DNA from: Whitmania pigra
Lineage: Eukaryota; Annelida; Clitellata; Hirudinida; Haemopidae
DNA: 64,000 nt
Direction of reading: 5' to 3'
Assembly (NCBI GenBank): GCA_021613335.1
Contig: JAJTWR010000136.1
Location: 1,212,001 to 1,276,000 of the forward strand
Positions 1 through 18,600 of this stretch are shown piece by piece. Numbering within the stretch: the first letter of the stretch is position 1; each line of letters opens with the position of its first letter. Made by a program: the position numbers and the translations under genes. The notes under the pieces are model-generated. The model made no database searches and had not been told where the DNA came from. It saw nothing but the letters and a program-made list of their open reading frames with translations.

Positions 1-859
1 TTTATCCAAACCCCGATGTCACAAACAGGAATTTCATGTAAAAATAATTCATATGATTACTTCTTTTCATTGAATGACATTTTTCATTTATTATTTTTAA
101 TCGCTTATAAAACACTTGTTTATTTCCGATGCTCCATTTAATTCTTTCTATACAGATCACAATATAATATATATATATAATATTTACATTTCTATTCGCG
201 AGTGTAACTACGATCGTAAGTTGCAAGATGAAGATGACGATGATGAACTTAATTGTGGTGACTACGATGATGATGATGATTTGACGACGACGACGACGAT
301 GATGATGATTTGACGACGACGATGATTACTTGTGACGAAAGGAAATAAATCCGAATGAACCCGGTCAAGCAGGTAAATAAAAACTGAGGATCACCAACGG
401 GACTTGGCCACGTGTCAACTGCTCATTATCTGCTTAACATTTGGCAGAAAACCGAGACTCAATGGGGACATTATATCTTAACTTCCTGTCCACGTGATGT
501 CTGAGGACATGCGCACTTGTCCATTACACTACTATACGAGGGGTCGTGTCCATTACTTAGGAGAATTAGTTTAGCAACAATGACTGCAATTTAACAGTCA
601 GCTATTTAATAAATTAAATATACGTATGATATATTCTGCTGCTTGAATGTATGAAAAGAATTTGATGATATAGAAAAATTATGAACCTTTGAAGAAATTG
701 AACTAGCTTCATAAGAATAACATAACTCGCCGTAAATCAACATTAAAAGTCACGACAAATCACCAACCTAATTCACCACAAATTACCGCCATTTACCATC
801 GCAACTCACCATAAATCACCACAAATCGCCACAACTCGCATCCAATCACAATCGCTCAC
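1..859. other. NFI intron sequence, no exon seen
   Basis: This lies downstream of the fourth NFI exon on the minus strand, so it should be intron. I see no further NFI-like exon. Positions 226-325 hold a degenerate GAT/GAC trinucleotide run, and 736-850 a loose run of CACCA/AAATC-type words. Confidence 0.5.
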
Positions 860-4971
<4,112 letters not shown>

Positions 4972-5980
4972 TTCCAGGTGAATTGCAACTTCAATCAAAC
5001 TCAATAGGTACTTAAATTCCAACGGAAAATTTGGAAAAGAATGCTAGCTTAAAATCCGATTGTTTAAAACTGATAAGTAATGATTTTATTAAACCGTCTG
5101 AAACTAGAGTCATCGGATCAAGTACGTATTCCAAGTTATCATCATCATCGTCGTCGTCTTCGTCATCATCAGCAGCATCATCATCATCATCGCCTCATGC
5201 TGTCTTCGATGGTGTGGCATCAATTGTCTTCCTTTTATTCAAACCTTGTGGAGCAGACTCCGGTGAAGCATGTTGCTCTTGTTGTCTTTGTATAAATTTA
5301 TGTTTATATTTTTGTTTTTGTATACATTTATGTTTATATTGTTGTTGTATTTGTATACATTTACGTTTATATTGTTGTCGTCTTCGTAAAACTTTTTATA
5401 TATAAATGCAACATACGCATATATTCTCTTTGTAATACCTTTGTATTTTATAAATTTTTAAGAATATTTTTATACGGACTGTGTCAATGCTTAATTGAAG
5501 TCAACAATTGAAATTGTTCCTCATTTTTTTCAATGAGAAAATATCTATTTTTGTAATGATAATAATAAAATGTTTCATTTACACAAATGGTCATTTAGCA
5601 TTTCAATCGTCAACTGAAGATGATGATTTCAGACGCTTTTCAGATGAATACTTCGAATTTATTTATTTATAATTAATTTCATCGAGACATGCTCTATTAA
5701 GTATGACGTTCCATTTCTTGTTGCAACAATTTTTCAACAGTTTTCTGTTTTTCTCCATTTTGAAGCAAAATCATTGATAAATCAAACTTTGCAATAAAAC
5801 TTTATTGCTCGGGGCTGACTGGCCAGTTTCGGCCTTTGTCAACCAATTTAATTATATTTTTAAATGCCTTTGATATTCTAATAATTTGATATTTGTCATA
5901 GTCTATCAATTACATTGTTACAAAATACCTAATAATGATGATATTGATTATTATCTGTTGTTTAATAAATTGTTTCCGTC

Positions 5981-5982
<2 letters not shown>

Positions 5983-6029
<47 letters not shown>

Positions 6030-6092
6030 TATTATTATTATTATTTATTATTATTATTATTATTATTACTATTATTATTATTATTATTATTG
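5983..6092. repeat. (TTA)n microsatellite
   Basis: TTA repeat with two single-base interruptions, upstream of both divergent genes. Confidence 0.93.
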
Positions 6093-6535
6093 CACTAGTT
6101 ACGTTTTAACAAAATGCATGCAAGATTTAGAGAAGTAGCATATCTGATGGATAATGCAAAATGAGGCCTGGTGAACGAAAGAAAATTATTTGAAAAAAAA
6201 AAACCAAGAATTACGAAATTGGGTTACAACCGGGTTCAGATGACTTGCATTTCTGCGAGCGTCGGTAAAAGCCAAAGTCGTTACTTGCAACGCAGCTTCC
6301 CCGCCTCAAAGCGCCTCTGAAAGATGGCGCTATATAAATGGTTTAAGCGTGATTACAAGTCAGTCATCTTAGGTATGCAACGGACTTTAATCAAATAAAC
6401 CCTGAATGCTGTAATATATTGGTTATATATTAATAATATAATAATTAGCGAGAAAAAAATATTTCACTTCAGCATGTTCCTCACTTTTGCGCAACCTGAA
6501 TTGTTAACTTATCTTTATTTATGTGTTACTTGATA

Positions 6536-6600
6536 TTCAGTTAATGTCTACTATTCAGTTAATGTCTACTATTCAGTTAATGTCTAACATTCAATTAATA
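6536..6600. repeat. 18-bp tandem repeat, about 3.5 copies
   Basis: Unit TTCAGTTAATGTCTACTA, nearly exact in the first copies and decaying toward the 3' side. Confidence 0.85.
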
Positions 6601-7582
6601 TCTTTTGCTCAGTTAATAGCTATATTTGACCAGCTTGATAATATTTAATAGTGGAAATTATTGACCAATATTAACTGACTTTGACAAACTATCCTGTATT
6701 GTATTACTATCCTGTTTTAAAGGATAACTTAATTAATAACTTGTAATTAATCATTTAATCACTTTAATTACCGAGAATTTCAGGTTGTTCTTTTCCAAGC
6801 AACTGTTGCATCTCAGAGCGCTTAAATTGAAGAGTAAATATTGAACCAGGTGAAGCATGGAAATCCAGTGATGCGTGAAAATATGGATATGGATGTTCAC
6901 GTGATCGTGGCATAAATAATTAAGCGAGACACGTTCGATACTCCGTTTATAATTCCTCCTCACGCAACTCGTCCTACCTGGAGAGGTTTCCCGACCGCCG
7001 AAGCGTGTCACTACCTTGATTAATTCCACAACCACCTGTTCACCTGCTGGGCGTTTTATCAACTTGAACTTTAAGCACTTCGATTGAGTGCACCGATTTT
7101 AGTTTCGTCACGCATCATTTAACAAACCAAGGTTAATGGTCGTGCTGATGACGATTTTCGGAACATAAATCTGCAAATAGAAGTTAATTAATTGATTAAA
7201 TTTATTAAAAAAATAAATTCGAGACAAATAAGAAACCAAATCGGTGTTAATATGCTACTTAGGCACCAACAAAAGCCTGATTTTCAAAAAGCCAATATCG
7301 CCTTCGTTAATTATTGATGAAGTCACGTGGGCGGCACTAATTAATAGGTTCGTTCTTATTGGTCAATCACTTCAAAGATGTTTGATCACCATGGCGACGA
7401 TTAGCTTCGTTCCGCATCGCAGCATTTCTCAATAAGACCTTTTTACGTCAAGTGAACAAGTCCAAGCAGTTATTTAAAAAATATAAAAATTATAACATTT
7501 TAATTATAATCACATAATTGAAGTTTAACAAATAATTAATATTTACATTATTGGCTCTTCAAATTCCTGATAATTGTCAAGC

Positions 7583-10500
7583 ATGAGCGACTCACAAACT
7601 TCGTCTGATTTTCAAAATTCAGATACCGAGGAGGTGGAGTATATTTTCAATTTGAATTAATTATTTAAATAACAGCTAAACAATTTTTTTTTCTTCTTAA
7701 AATTTAAAATTAATTTATTTTTCAAATGTATGTGAAATTATAAGATTGTCTATTAACAATTAAAAGTGATAATTGGATTGTTTGAACTGAATGCAGGTGA
7801 GAACTTTGTTCATCAGTGGACTTCCAATGGATTGCAAACCCAGGGAACTCAATCTCCTCTTCAGACATTTTAAGGTTTAAGTTCTACTCAATTGATATTC
7901 ACTTTTTAACAAACAAATATCATAATTTTTAAATATTATAAAAAATTTTAAATTTATATTAGATATAATTTAATTTATATTAATTGATTAATTTGTATTA
8001 AAACAAAACAAATATTTCTTATTTGTGACACGATATTTTGTAACGATACTTTATTTTGTAATGTACTTTATTAAAATATTCTTGACTAACGAGGCATTGC
8101 GTCAAACATATAAGTATATCTGAAACGTTCCCAGAAATACTCGGTAATAATTGGTAATAGTTGATAATAATTGGTAATAGTTGGTAATAGTTTGTAATAA
8201 TTGGTAATAATTGTTAATAGTTGGTAATAGTTGTTAATAATTGTTAATAGTTGGTAATGACCGTTCGTACCTACAATGTAGATTCTACATGTAAACAGAT
8301 TAACTTTTTTAGACACTTCTACCATTGACAAATGTTCATAAATATCTAAACAAATGACAAATCGCGACACTTTGTTTAATTTAATGATAAAGTTACGTTA
8401 AATTAGCTTATAACACACTCTATTTATTAAAAGTTAAGATTAATTTATCATTTTATTCATTCTTTTCATCCTGAACTGTTATCAGGGTTACGAAGCATCT
8501 CTATTGAAAATGGTGAACAAGCAAATGCTGCCACCAAATTGTGTTGGTGCAGTTTATTATTCCTTGAATTCAATAATATTCAATTGTTAATTGAATTTAG
8601 TAATAGTAAATAATTAATTGAATTCAATAATATTGAATCATTGATTAATTGAATTTAATAATATTCAACAATTAATTTAATTCAATAATATTATTTCCAC
8701 TTTTAATTGTTTCCAGCCTGTTGGATTCGTAACATTCCGAACAAGGGAAGATGCTGAGAATGCGAGGAGAGACTTACAAGTTTGTTGAAAATCTTCTATG
8801 AATCTGTTTCAAGTGTTTCCTCGCAATTTCTCGCAATTTAGAGCATCAAATAAAAAGACATCGGAATGAGGAATCACTGAAAATCTTCGCACATAACTAT
8901 AGCAATTATTATTATTATTTTATTATTTTAATTATTAATTACAATTTATTTGATTAAATTTATTTAATTAATTTAATTAATTATAAGGTTAATTTTCGAA
9001 ATACATTTGATTTTTCATGTGACATTCCTTGAGGTTCATGCTTCTGAAACAAATATTTTGAAGTAAAAAATTATAAAAAAAAAATTGGAATCTGTAGAAA
9101 TTTAGAAAAATAAACTTCCAACGTAACATCAAATATCACACAATAGGCATTCATCACATAAATAAAGTACCTACTTCAGGAAGTTCTAAAATTTTTATTA
9201 GAAACAATTAATTGAGTCTTAAATAGCAATATTTCTTAATAACTTTAACAACTATGGTTAACAAAAAGCAGTCTTACACTTGATCAAAACGAGACAACTT
9301 TTCTTACACTCAGTAACGACTTTTAAGTTATAATCACAAACGTCTTTCTCTTAATCTTCAACTTGACTTTTTTGATCATTCAATATTGTTGCAATTAAAA
9401 ATAAACGTGATCCCTTTATTATTGCAATTACTTCTTAATTATTATAAAAATTATTTTCTCGTGCAAGACTGAAATGAATCAAATTCACGACAAGTAATGG
9501 AGGTAAATTTATTGATTGAAATGTTCACACATTCACGTGGAAGGAGATCAATGCCTCACATCATTGTTCATCACCTGCAGATGAAGTGGAATAAAATTCA
9601 TTATTTACTTAACTTAAGAAGTTAACGGACAATTTAACTATTAATTAATTAAATTATCAATTGGTCATGAAGTACAGTTATTTGTTCGTAATTCTTCTTC
9701 GTCGATTTCAATTAACAAACACGTAATAGATCACATTTCACCTTTGCAATTCTTTAAAACTGTTGTTTCAGCGGATGTTCGTTGAATTAACCGGCATATC
9801 GGAGTGATTCATAAATGTCGCCGCTTCTCAAACTCTTCAAGGAAGCCTCATATTTGTGTGGGAGGTGTTACTCTAAAAATAAAAAAAACTGGTTCATAAT
9901 CCGGTGATTCAAAATTTTCAGGGCACCAGGTTTGACCCTGACCTTCCTCAGACCTTGAGGCTGGAATTCGCCAAAACCAACACGAAGGTTATGAGGCCGA
10001 GGAATGTTTCGACGTTGATGTCTCACCAGCCTCCCATTCATCTGCCCTTCTCAGCCTTCGGGGGCAACTTCTCAGGAGTTTTACAACCTCATCAAAGTGC
10101 TTATTACTTTTATAAATAAAAATAAAATTATTTCTAACAAGATTTTACTAAGTAATACGTTAATGTTATTAATGATTGACATGGTCGTAAATTGAATCGA
10201 ATTTAACGATGTGACAAATATTTACGAAGCAACTAGTGAACACTTGTAATTGGTCAACGTTTGGCTCATTAAAAATGAACAAAAGTCATGCGTCAAAATC
10301 GCTAGAATAAGCCTCTTTCAGTTTTTGAGAAAATTGATTTTAAAACTGCTGTTGTTGCTGCATATCACATGCAGATAGGCGTAACATTACGTAATGTTAG
10401 TAGGCCCTCACATAATAATTATTATTTCTTTATGTAACATAAATACTTGTCTATTATTATTTATCTAATTATTAAAATTAGATGTTTAATATTCAGTTGG

Positions 10501-11698
10501 TGGAGGCTGGAACCACACTTCAGGTTACCAAGCAATCTTCATCGACCCATGCCATCAGACACCATTCTTCCATTCCGCCATCCTCCAACCAGCTTCTGTA
10601 GGTTTCAAAACCTTCACAAAATTTTTATTAAGTGATCCTTTACCTAGTAATAATAATAACTAATCAGAGATTTAAGTTGTGTTTACTCAAGCTTTATTCT
10701 GTAATGCTTCTTAATTCATAGGCTGTGCAAGTGGGTGTACTGCACATTTATTGGTCTCACCTTTCACAGCTGCAAATATTTTAATTAAAATTCGCAGTGG
10801 TTCGTAGATGTCAATGTTTAAGTCAATTTACGCATAATTAAATTTTAGTAGTCATAAACATTTTAACTGAAATATTCTTCAAATTATTCTAGTCATGGCA
10901 AGTAAATTGTTCGCCTTTCATTTAAACCTTGAATTAATACGTTAATGACAAGTGTTGAAAAGTGCAAGTGTTCATTCCTAATGAGTTAATGTTTATTATC
11001 ATCTGAAACTCAAAATGATAGAAATAGCCACAACATTAAATAGTACTTGGTTTGTACATTGTACATCTTATAAGAGATCGTAAGATTATGCTTACCCAGT
11101 GGAATTGCTTCGAATAGAATGTACTGCCCTTATATTGAGATATTGTAGATGCAACTTATAAGATGATCATCAAAGTACGGAGCATCGCTCTACATGAACA
11201 AAATCGTGAAACCTTTCCAGGTTTTCCAAACCGCGGCCATTATTCCTCCAGGGACTCCTCAGGTCCCAGGCAGTCCTCTGATCAACAACTCTATGACAAG
11301 CGCTTTCATTAACGGTCCTCCAACTGCTCCCACTGTTGGGGGTCCAACTGTCTTGTTGGCAGCAAATTTGGATCCTGCCTGCTCAGATCATGACATCAAG
11401 GAACTTTTCGCAAGGTCGGTCGATCAAATCTCGTTGAAAATCTGGGGCTTAACTGGCAAAACATTTTAAATTTTACATAACTGTTTTTACTTTACTAACA
11501 TTTATTTCGTCGGCGCTAGCCATTATTTACGTATGCAAATAAGTATTAAAGGTATCTGTTACACTCATCGGTTATGCGTAAAGCAATAAAAAAATGTGTA
11601 GATAAAGTTATTGCTTCAGTTTTTCAGGATGCAGCCAAATTCAACTCAACATCAAGAACGGACATCCTGCTCAAACCTCCTTTTTGGAGTCTCATCAG
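7583..11698 (+). CDS. MEC-8 / couch potato / RBPMS family RNA-binding protein
   Basis: RRM protein of the RBPMS/Couch potato/MEC-8 family, which binds CAC-containing RNA and acts in splicing and mRNA control. Exons: 7583-7633, 7797-7874, 8486-8542, 8717-8779, 9922-10096, 10497-10597, 11221-11414, 11635-11698, giving 261 codons in one frame. RRM1 is clear: [20 protein letters not shown] (RNP2 region), then [20 protein letters not shown] (RNP1 region), then [21 protein letters not shown] Pro/Ser/Gly-rich linker follows. Exons 7 and 8 carry a second RRM-like stretch ([20 protein letters not shown], then [16 protein letters not shown]), so the plan is MEC-8-like rather than the one-RRM vertebrate RBPMS. 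The end of RRM2 and a stop codon were not placed: the best next acceptor (11749) gives a stop after four codons. The donor of exon 3 and the acceptor at 11635 were chosen by homology and phase. Confidence 0.85.
8145..8262. repeat. Short tandem repeat TAATTGGTAATAGT-like
   Basis: Ten or so imperfect copies of TGGTAATAGT / TGGTAATAAT in intron 2 of the MEC-8-like gene. A second AT-rich, partly palindromic stretch with TTCAATAATATT words follows at 8565-8695 in intron 3. Confidence 0.75.
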
Positions 11699-12609
11699 GT
11701 AAAAATGTCTTGTTTTTATTAATAAATTTATTGAGTGTCAGGACGAAATTTTGTAGGTCAGCAAAGAACGAATACGGTACCATCCATACAGTTTAGAGAC
11801 TAGCAGAGACAATTCGAAGGTTTATCAAGATAATATATATTATTCGTTATTTTATAAGTTTAGTTAATTATTATAGAAATTGTATTACATAATTTTAAAC
11901 GTGTTTTTTTTATATACTTCAGGAATTATGCTGAAGAAGGCGTCGAACTTGAATCTGTGAAGCATTGAATAATACCTCCTATTAAAGAAATAAAGAAATT
12001 TACGATTAGTTTTCGGCCAATCTATCAAATTATATGAAAGTTTTACAAAAACCTTATGAAATTGAACTGACATAAACGAGTTTTGCATTTTGAACAACAA
12101 TTAAATTTTAGCAAAATTTCAACAAATGTCCCAATTAAACATTTAACACGGGTTCCAAACTTGGTTGCAAGTTGGATTATTAAAATGTTTCGGCTAAAGG
12201 CTATATCAGAGTTAAGAATTAACTATGTACAGTTAAGGGGAGACCTGCGATTGGTCTGTTTATTTTTAGCTACAGAAAGTAAACACATGACTTTGTCTTA
12301 AAAACATTCACAGGCTTCGGTCTGTCATGTGAAATTTAGTTGGCTGGAGATGAGAGAGCGTCGAAAGATGTCGGGTTCAGTGTCATTAACGTTTGCTCCG
12401 CATAGATGAAAATAATGTTTTCTTAAGTAGTATTTCACAATTATGACACTTCTTGAGAAGATACTGAGGCGTCAGCATTCTACTAACAAATGCAACACTC
12501 CGAGCTTTAAATCATATTTATCTTCGTCGAGGTGAATCTTTTTAACAACCAGACGGTTTTGTGAATCGAGAAAGTTTTGATTAAAAATATTTTGTTTCTT
12601 TTTCTATAG
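11699..12609. other. Gap between MEC-8-like exons and first recognised FNIP exon
   Basis: About 0.9 kb that should contain the end of the MEC-8-like gene and the promoter and first exon of FNIP. I could not place either. A plus-strand frame at 12083-12301 shows no family resemblance. Confidence 0.5.
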
Positions 12610-15600
12610 AAACGACGAGGGTCGTTTTGTGTTGGAGAAAAATGATGTGAGGCTGGTAATATTTAAGGATCACGACAGGTTTGGAAGGAAGCTGCTTTAT
12701 GATTCTCTTAGATGTGAGGGAAAGGTAAATTTAATACTTCTCTTATATTTTTTCAAGTTTCATTTAGCACAGCACTCTGCAATTTTCAGCCAAACAAATC
12801 TAAACCATTTGGATCATTATTTAGCAATTGTGTACTTATATACTCTTTTAATTCTGCTAAATTTACATCCATTGCATGCGAGTTGGCTCAGAGGGTTGCG
12901 TTCAAAAGATCAGCTAAATATAAATACAAATATGCAGCAAATTTTTTAGCATAATAATCATTAAAAACAAAAGCAGAGATTTATACTTCTATAAGGTTAA
13001 CATGTCATTTCATTGAATTCTATTATGCAATAAATATTTGTAATATCCCTAATGAATATTAAGTGATTTCAAAGTATTTCATCTTAACTTACAATCAACA
13101 CAGGACCAAAATGATAGACAGCTTCTGGGTGAATTGATGTTTGGGAACCAAGTGTTGGTCAAAAAAGTTAATTCAACTATAAAAGTCCATGTTTTAAAGT
13201 AATATTTAATATTTAAACGCTTTTGTTGTTACATGCATTAAATTTCATTTTCGTTCTAAATGTCAGCAAAACTTTGTTGTTATTAATGACGACTATTGTA
13301 ATGTGTAATGATAATTAACATAAAAATCAAAGACAACTTAATTGCTTCCACATTTATTCAGAGATCCCCCTCAATTTTTGATTGCTAAAGTTTTTATTTC
13401 CTCAAATTCATCAAATTCAGAAACTGATTGTCAAAGGTAACGACTTGAAGCAACTTTACCTGAAAAATCTATGAACTTCATTAAATATTGTTGAAAACAT
13501 TGTGTTCATTGATATTATATTGCATTACATTCTCAAATAATTTGATCTGTAATGTTAATAATTTACTAAAACATAAATATGACTATCTTGCGAATGAATC
13601 ATTGATTTATTGATTGATTGATTGATTGAATGCAAATTCAAGGATTTCTGGATTGTTCGATTGGTACTGCTTCCATGATCTCCCTCAAAATGACCTTCTT
13701 GCCTCCTCGATGTCACTCCCCATTCCACTCAGAGATGACCTCAATAAGTCATATGGTGAGAAATAAAATGATCATTAATGTCATCAGTGAAATGTTGCTA
13801 AATGTTAATTGGAATTGTTTCCTTGTCCAATGAACATCATGTATTAGATATTTACTATTTACAGAGTTTTTATAATTAATCTCTTGATTTTAGATTTTTA
13901 TTGAATTGCAAGTGTACTCATCACAAGTATCACATTAAAAAAAAAATCAACTATGAAATTGTCTAATAAAATGGTGATTCAGAATCATTTGATAAAATCA
14001 AAACTTTAATAACTTGTAGCAAATGGATTTGTTACATATTTACATATTTAAGTACAAATGCAATCAGATGCCTCAAATGTTGGATCAGAACCTTCGTACA
14101 AAGCTTCCTTTTCAAGGTGGTTGGCAACGAGAAATGACGATTCCTCAGGTGAAAATCTTTTCCGATGTTATAATTACTATATATATATGTATGTGTTATA
14201 AATTCTATTATTAATATTTAAATTTAAGGAGACCATTTAACACTTAACATGCTTTAAATTCATCTTCAGAGGTGGCTCTCACTTCTTCGTTGGCCGTTCC
14301 GAACACCGTCAACATTGCTAAAGGTTGCCAGAGTTTGCAGGGACACGACGTTACCAAAAGTTGTCTCGCACAGGTTGAATTCTTATTGTTCAGTTGTGAT
14401 TTATGCGCAGTGGTAAGTGCTTTTTGTGTTTTTACAGTCACTTCCTTTGAACCAACGACCTGCCAAACTGGGCATCGGAATATTGTTTCAAATTCCTGAA
14501 AATGATTTTTCTGCCGAGTGAGTGTAACAAAAATGTTGGTTATAAAGAAACATTTCAGTCTCGATGTTATCTGAGTTTAAATATTGATTATATTTTAATG
14601 CCTGTAATGTTTGTATGATAATAATCACCAAATATGTGAGAATCATGTGCGAGGTTGTGACGATTACTAATCATCAAGTGTTTAATTAATGAGCGACAAA
14701 CTCTGCCTTCCTCTAGCGAATGTTTTCACTTCAAAGGTTCATGAGGAAATTTTTCTTCTCCCACGTCAACATTCTCGAAAGCTTCATCCTCAAACTCAAA
14801 GACATCCTCCAGCATCCGGAATTCTTGGAAAAATTCAAGAAATGCAGACACGAGCACATTCACAACTTCTTCCAAGAAGTAACGACTTTTTATGGATTTG
14901 CTTTGCTTCCTAAACCTCACTTCTCTTAAATTGTTACCATTAATTTAAATTAATAATACTACTAATAATAATTGTAATAATAATTTATTTACATAATAAA
15001 TGTATAAATGTGTTTTTAAAAGACAACAGAGGGTGTAATCCAAAGTCTTCTGAGCTTTTATTCCTCTCCAAGAATTCAAAACCCCGTTTGGTTGACATTA
15101 TCCCTCCCGTCCATCCACTCTCCTTCCTTGTGCGCATCATCATCATCAACATCACCACCATCATCGTCATTTATTGCCCACGAGTTCATGAGGGAGTTTG
15201 TCTTCCTCTCAGAAAAGTGTTACACGAGGAACACGAAATTGTGAGAAAGTTATTATTTTTTTATTGCAAGTTTATTACCATGATTGAATGTAGTGTAACT
15301 TAAATATTGTTTTGTTGAGAACTCAATCTTTTCAGAATGATTAATGGTCATTTGATAATAAGGTTATTATATCAAAGTTTGAACTACAAAACTAAAGATT
15401 ACAAATTACTTCATTAAGAAGTATGATTGAGGGATAATTATAATATTCATAACAATTTTAATATTTGGTTACTCGACTAAAAAGTGTCAGGTTTCTACAA
15501 GGACTTCTTGCTGGAATTATTTCATGCTACCTTTGAAATTTGAGATGCATTTACATGATTTTCAATGCATTGTGAACTAATTAATTACAAACGATAAAGA

Positions 15601-18600
15601 TATTATTTTGCGACGGTTTTAAATATAATTTGATGCTCCACAGTTTCCTCGGCAGTTTGTTGACAGCAGTGTTGACACATCATCTTTCCTGGGTTACTCC
15701 GTTTTCAACTGAGTCTGATGGGTTACAAGTATGGATACATTTTGTTTTAAATCATTCCAACAATTTAAAAAGAAAACATTTTGGATAAATTAAATTAAAT
15801 ATTTGAACAACTCAGAGAAGAGACTTTACTTAATTTAATATTATTTATTTGTGCTTGCAATTTATATTGTAAACCGATCTCATTTGTATGAATATGTTTA
15901 AATAACAAGGATTTTGTTAAAAATTTGACGAACAATTAACAAAGGTCACAATTAACATCTAAAAAGGTCTTAATTGAGTTTATCAGCAATTGTAATGTTG
16001 TAGATGAATTTGGCAAACCAATCTTCAAGAAATCCCCTACTCTCCCAACTACGGTAAGTTTTAGACTCGTCGAATAAATGATTAGGATTAACAAATTAAT
16101 TATTTATCTATTAAGCTAAATTTTTAAAGTTAAGTTGTACTGCACTTAAACTATAGCTTTATAAAACTGGTTTTTCTTCTAGTGATCTCTATGGAGCTGT
16201 TGGCTTTCCCTGCTGCATATCAAAGACTGTTGTGGTGGGAAAAAGAGTTGATCTAGTCAAGAAGTTTCTGTTTATTCTAAGTTACTTCATTCGTTGCAAC
16301 GATTTGTTGGAATTGTCGGAACCAGAGGAGGACTCGTCGCGAAAGGATTCTGCCTTTTCATCATTTGCAGCGGAAAGCAACTTCTCAAAAGATTCAGGAT
16401 TTAGTGAGAGTGAAATTGATGATGCTCATTCCTTAAGAGACAAACTCAAAGGACTTGAAAGTATACTTCAACCAATATCCATTGACAAGTTAACAAATTC
16501 AAACAAATTCTGCTCACAAAATTATCAAAGTGAAACATTTCTTGTCAATTCTCACAAAGTTGAACAAAGCAGTGAGTCACCAAGTGATCATTTTAGCAGA
16601 AGTGATGACAAACTAGTCAGAAACAGAATTCATTCCAAGAATGAAGATTTCCAATCTATTCTCCCCACGCCAAACAAATCAAGATATCCCGATTCAAGTA
16701 ACAATGTTCGAGGTTCGACAAAACATCGTCAAATCTGTGAAGTAAGTGATGAGCTTTTGAGTGTTCAGAGGGAAGAATCACAAATTCAAAGGAAGCATTG
16801 TGATGCATCCTCTCTTAAGAACCAAATGATAATCTTGAATGGATTTTCTCCCAGTCTTGATTTTGATATTGAAGAAACACTTTATGAAATTATGGAGGAG
16901 ATCTTCAAACAAGATGTTACTTCAGTGGGAAAACATAACATCAGTTCTTCTCTTGAATCTGTACTCAGTCAGCAAAACACCGAAGATTGCCGGGGAGATT
17001 ATTCTGACTGTACCCTCGATGTCAACGAACCCACCTGTCTACCAGAAGGCCCGATCAAGGACCAGCTTTTATTCAAGTTGGACCTCATTGGCACAGCCAC
17101 CACAGCAGATATTTTGTCAGAACCTGAGATGTTTGCCTCTGATACAAAGATGAGGTTGGTGTGGGAATATTCTTTCACTGGCAAGCATTGGAGTCATTTC
17201 AGATTAAAAATTTGTTTGCACAGGAATTCAACAATAAAAAAACTCACTACGGTGCCTCTGTTGGATGCCGGTGATGTGGACGATGTCGAGCAGAAGTTGC
17301 TGCTGGAAGATTCGAATCTTGGGAGATCCGTCCTCGGTGGGTTCTGTCGAAGCTTCACTCCTGAGTTTGTTCTGCACGGAACTTCTGACAGGTCCTTCCT
17401 CACTCCTCCTTATCATTCTCTCCATCAGGACCTCAAAACATCTTTGAAGGTCTTCTTTGCTTTTATTAGAAGCTCAAATTAATATCCGTCACAAATAATT
17501 GCATAATTTTAAATAGTTGTATATTTTTAAAAATTGTTTATTTATCTAATTTATATAATTAATTAATTAATTAATTTATATAATTATTCGTATTTTTAGA
17601 GTTCCATTTTGAGCGACCCTGCAGATGCTGCTCTCTACATCGTGGCTGATACTGACACCTGGTGAATTTTTATAAATTAATACCGTTTTTTCCCGAAAAT
17701 AAACCCTAGCATGGTTTTTCAAGATGCTCGTAATGTAAGCCTTACCCCCAAAAATAAGCCCCAGCAACTGGAGCCTAGTAATACCATTAGCCGGAATTTA
17801 CAGTCTGTTGAACACAATAATAACTTGGATTGTAAGCCATTAGTTTAACATCGGTAAAAGTTTAGTGAAATATGTATATAATAACCATATTTGCTTGTAA
17901 AATGTAAACGGATAAGCGGTGAAGAGACAACCAATAACAACACAGCATCGGGTTGTGTTTGTGAATATCCTTGATTCAGTACGTCGAATATGTGACAGAT
18001 TTATTATAACCATTAATAGTTATTTCGACATTATTATCTTATTTTGACAAGACGAGTACAAAAAGAAAAAGCAATTCCATTGAATATAAGACAGAAATCA
18101 TGGAAGACTCACTGGACAAGAATCTTACAGCTGTCAGTAAAGAAAATAAGTTGAACATTCGAATGACCCTCGAATGGCGAGCATAACATGAACACGAAGT
18201 TCTCTTGCCAAGATTGAGACCAATGGTTCTTTGGGAAATGGAATTGCAAGAAATTCAGGCAGGAATTCAGAGTTTGGAGATTTATAATGATGCTCCATAA
18301 GAAGTTTATTTATTAATGTATTTGACTAATTTAAAAAAATATTCTAACTGAAGGATTATCTAACATTCACGTACAATTTTAATTTTTTAATAAATGATTG
18401 TAATTGTAATTTATATAACTTCATTTATATAGAGCCACATGCATAGCATCAGAGGCGCTTCTTAAAACCATGTATATAGCGCTCCTTCCCAAGGGCGCTT
18501 GTGGTAATGTAGATTTATTGCGACTGTTTCAATTACTGCCAAACGCAGGCACATAACTCATTCGCCAATTTTCCTTAAAACCATTAAAATGCTATGAAAT

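Larger units (their letters stand above)
4972..7582. other. Intergenic region between divergent NFI and MEC-8-like genes
   Basis: The two genes are head to head, so this 2.6 kb should hold both promoters and 5' UTRs. It contains a CAT/CGT-rich run at 5135-5195, runs of TGTTTATATTTTTG-like words at 5290-5375, a TTA microsatellite at 5983-6092, and a TATATAAATGG-containing segment at 6303-6345 that resembles the SINE tails seen elsewhere in the window. It also has an 18-bp tandem repeat at 6536-6600. No conserved exon was recognised. The longer frames at 5031-5405 (+) and 6751-7062 (-) look non-coding. Confidence 0.5.

Noticed and set aside
5031..5405. Plus-strand frame with Ser and Cys runs
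   Set aside because: Low-complexity trinucleotide and TGTTTATATT-like repeats with no family resemblance.
6751..7062. 103-codon minus-strand frame
   Set aside because: No recognisable motif, no supporting splice sites, and it lies in the divergent promoter region.
16839..17425. Overlapping frames in the long FNIP exon
   Set aside because: Shadow frames of the FNIP coding exon.
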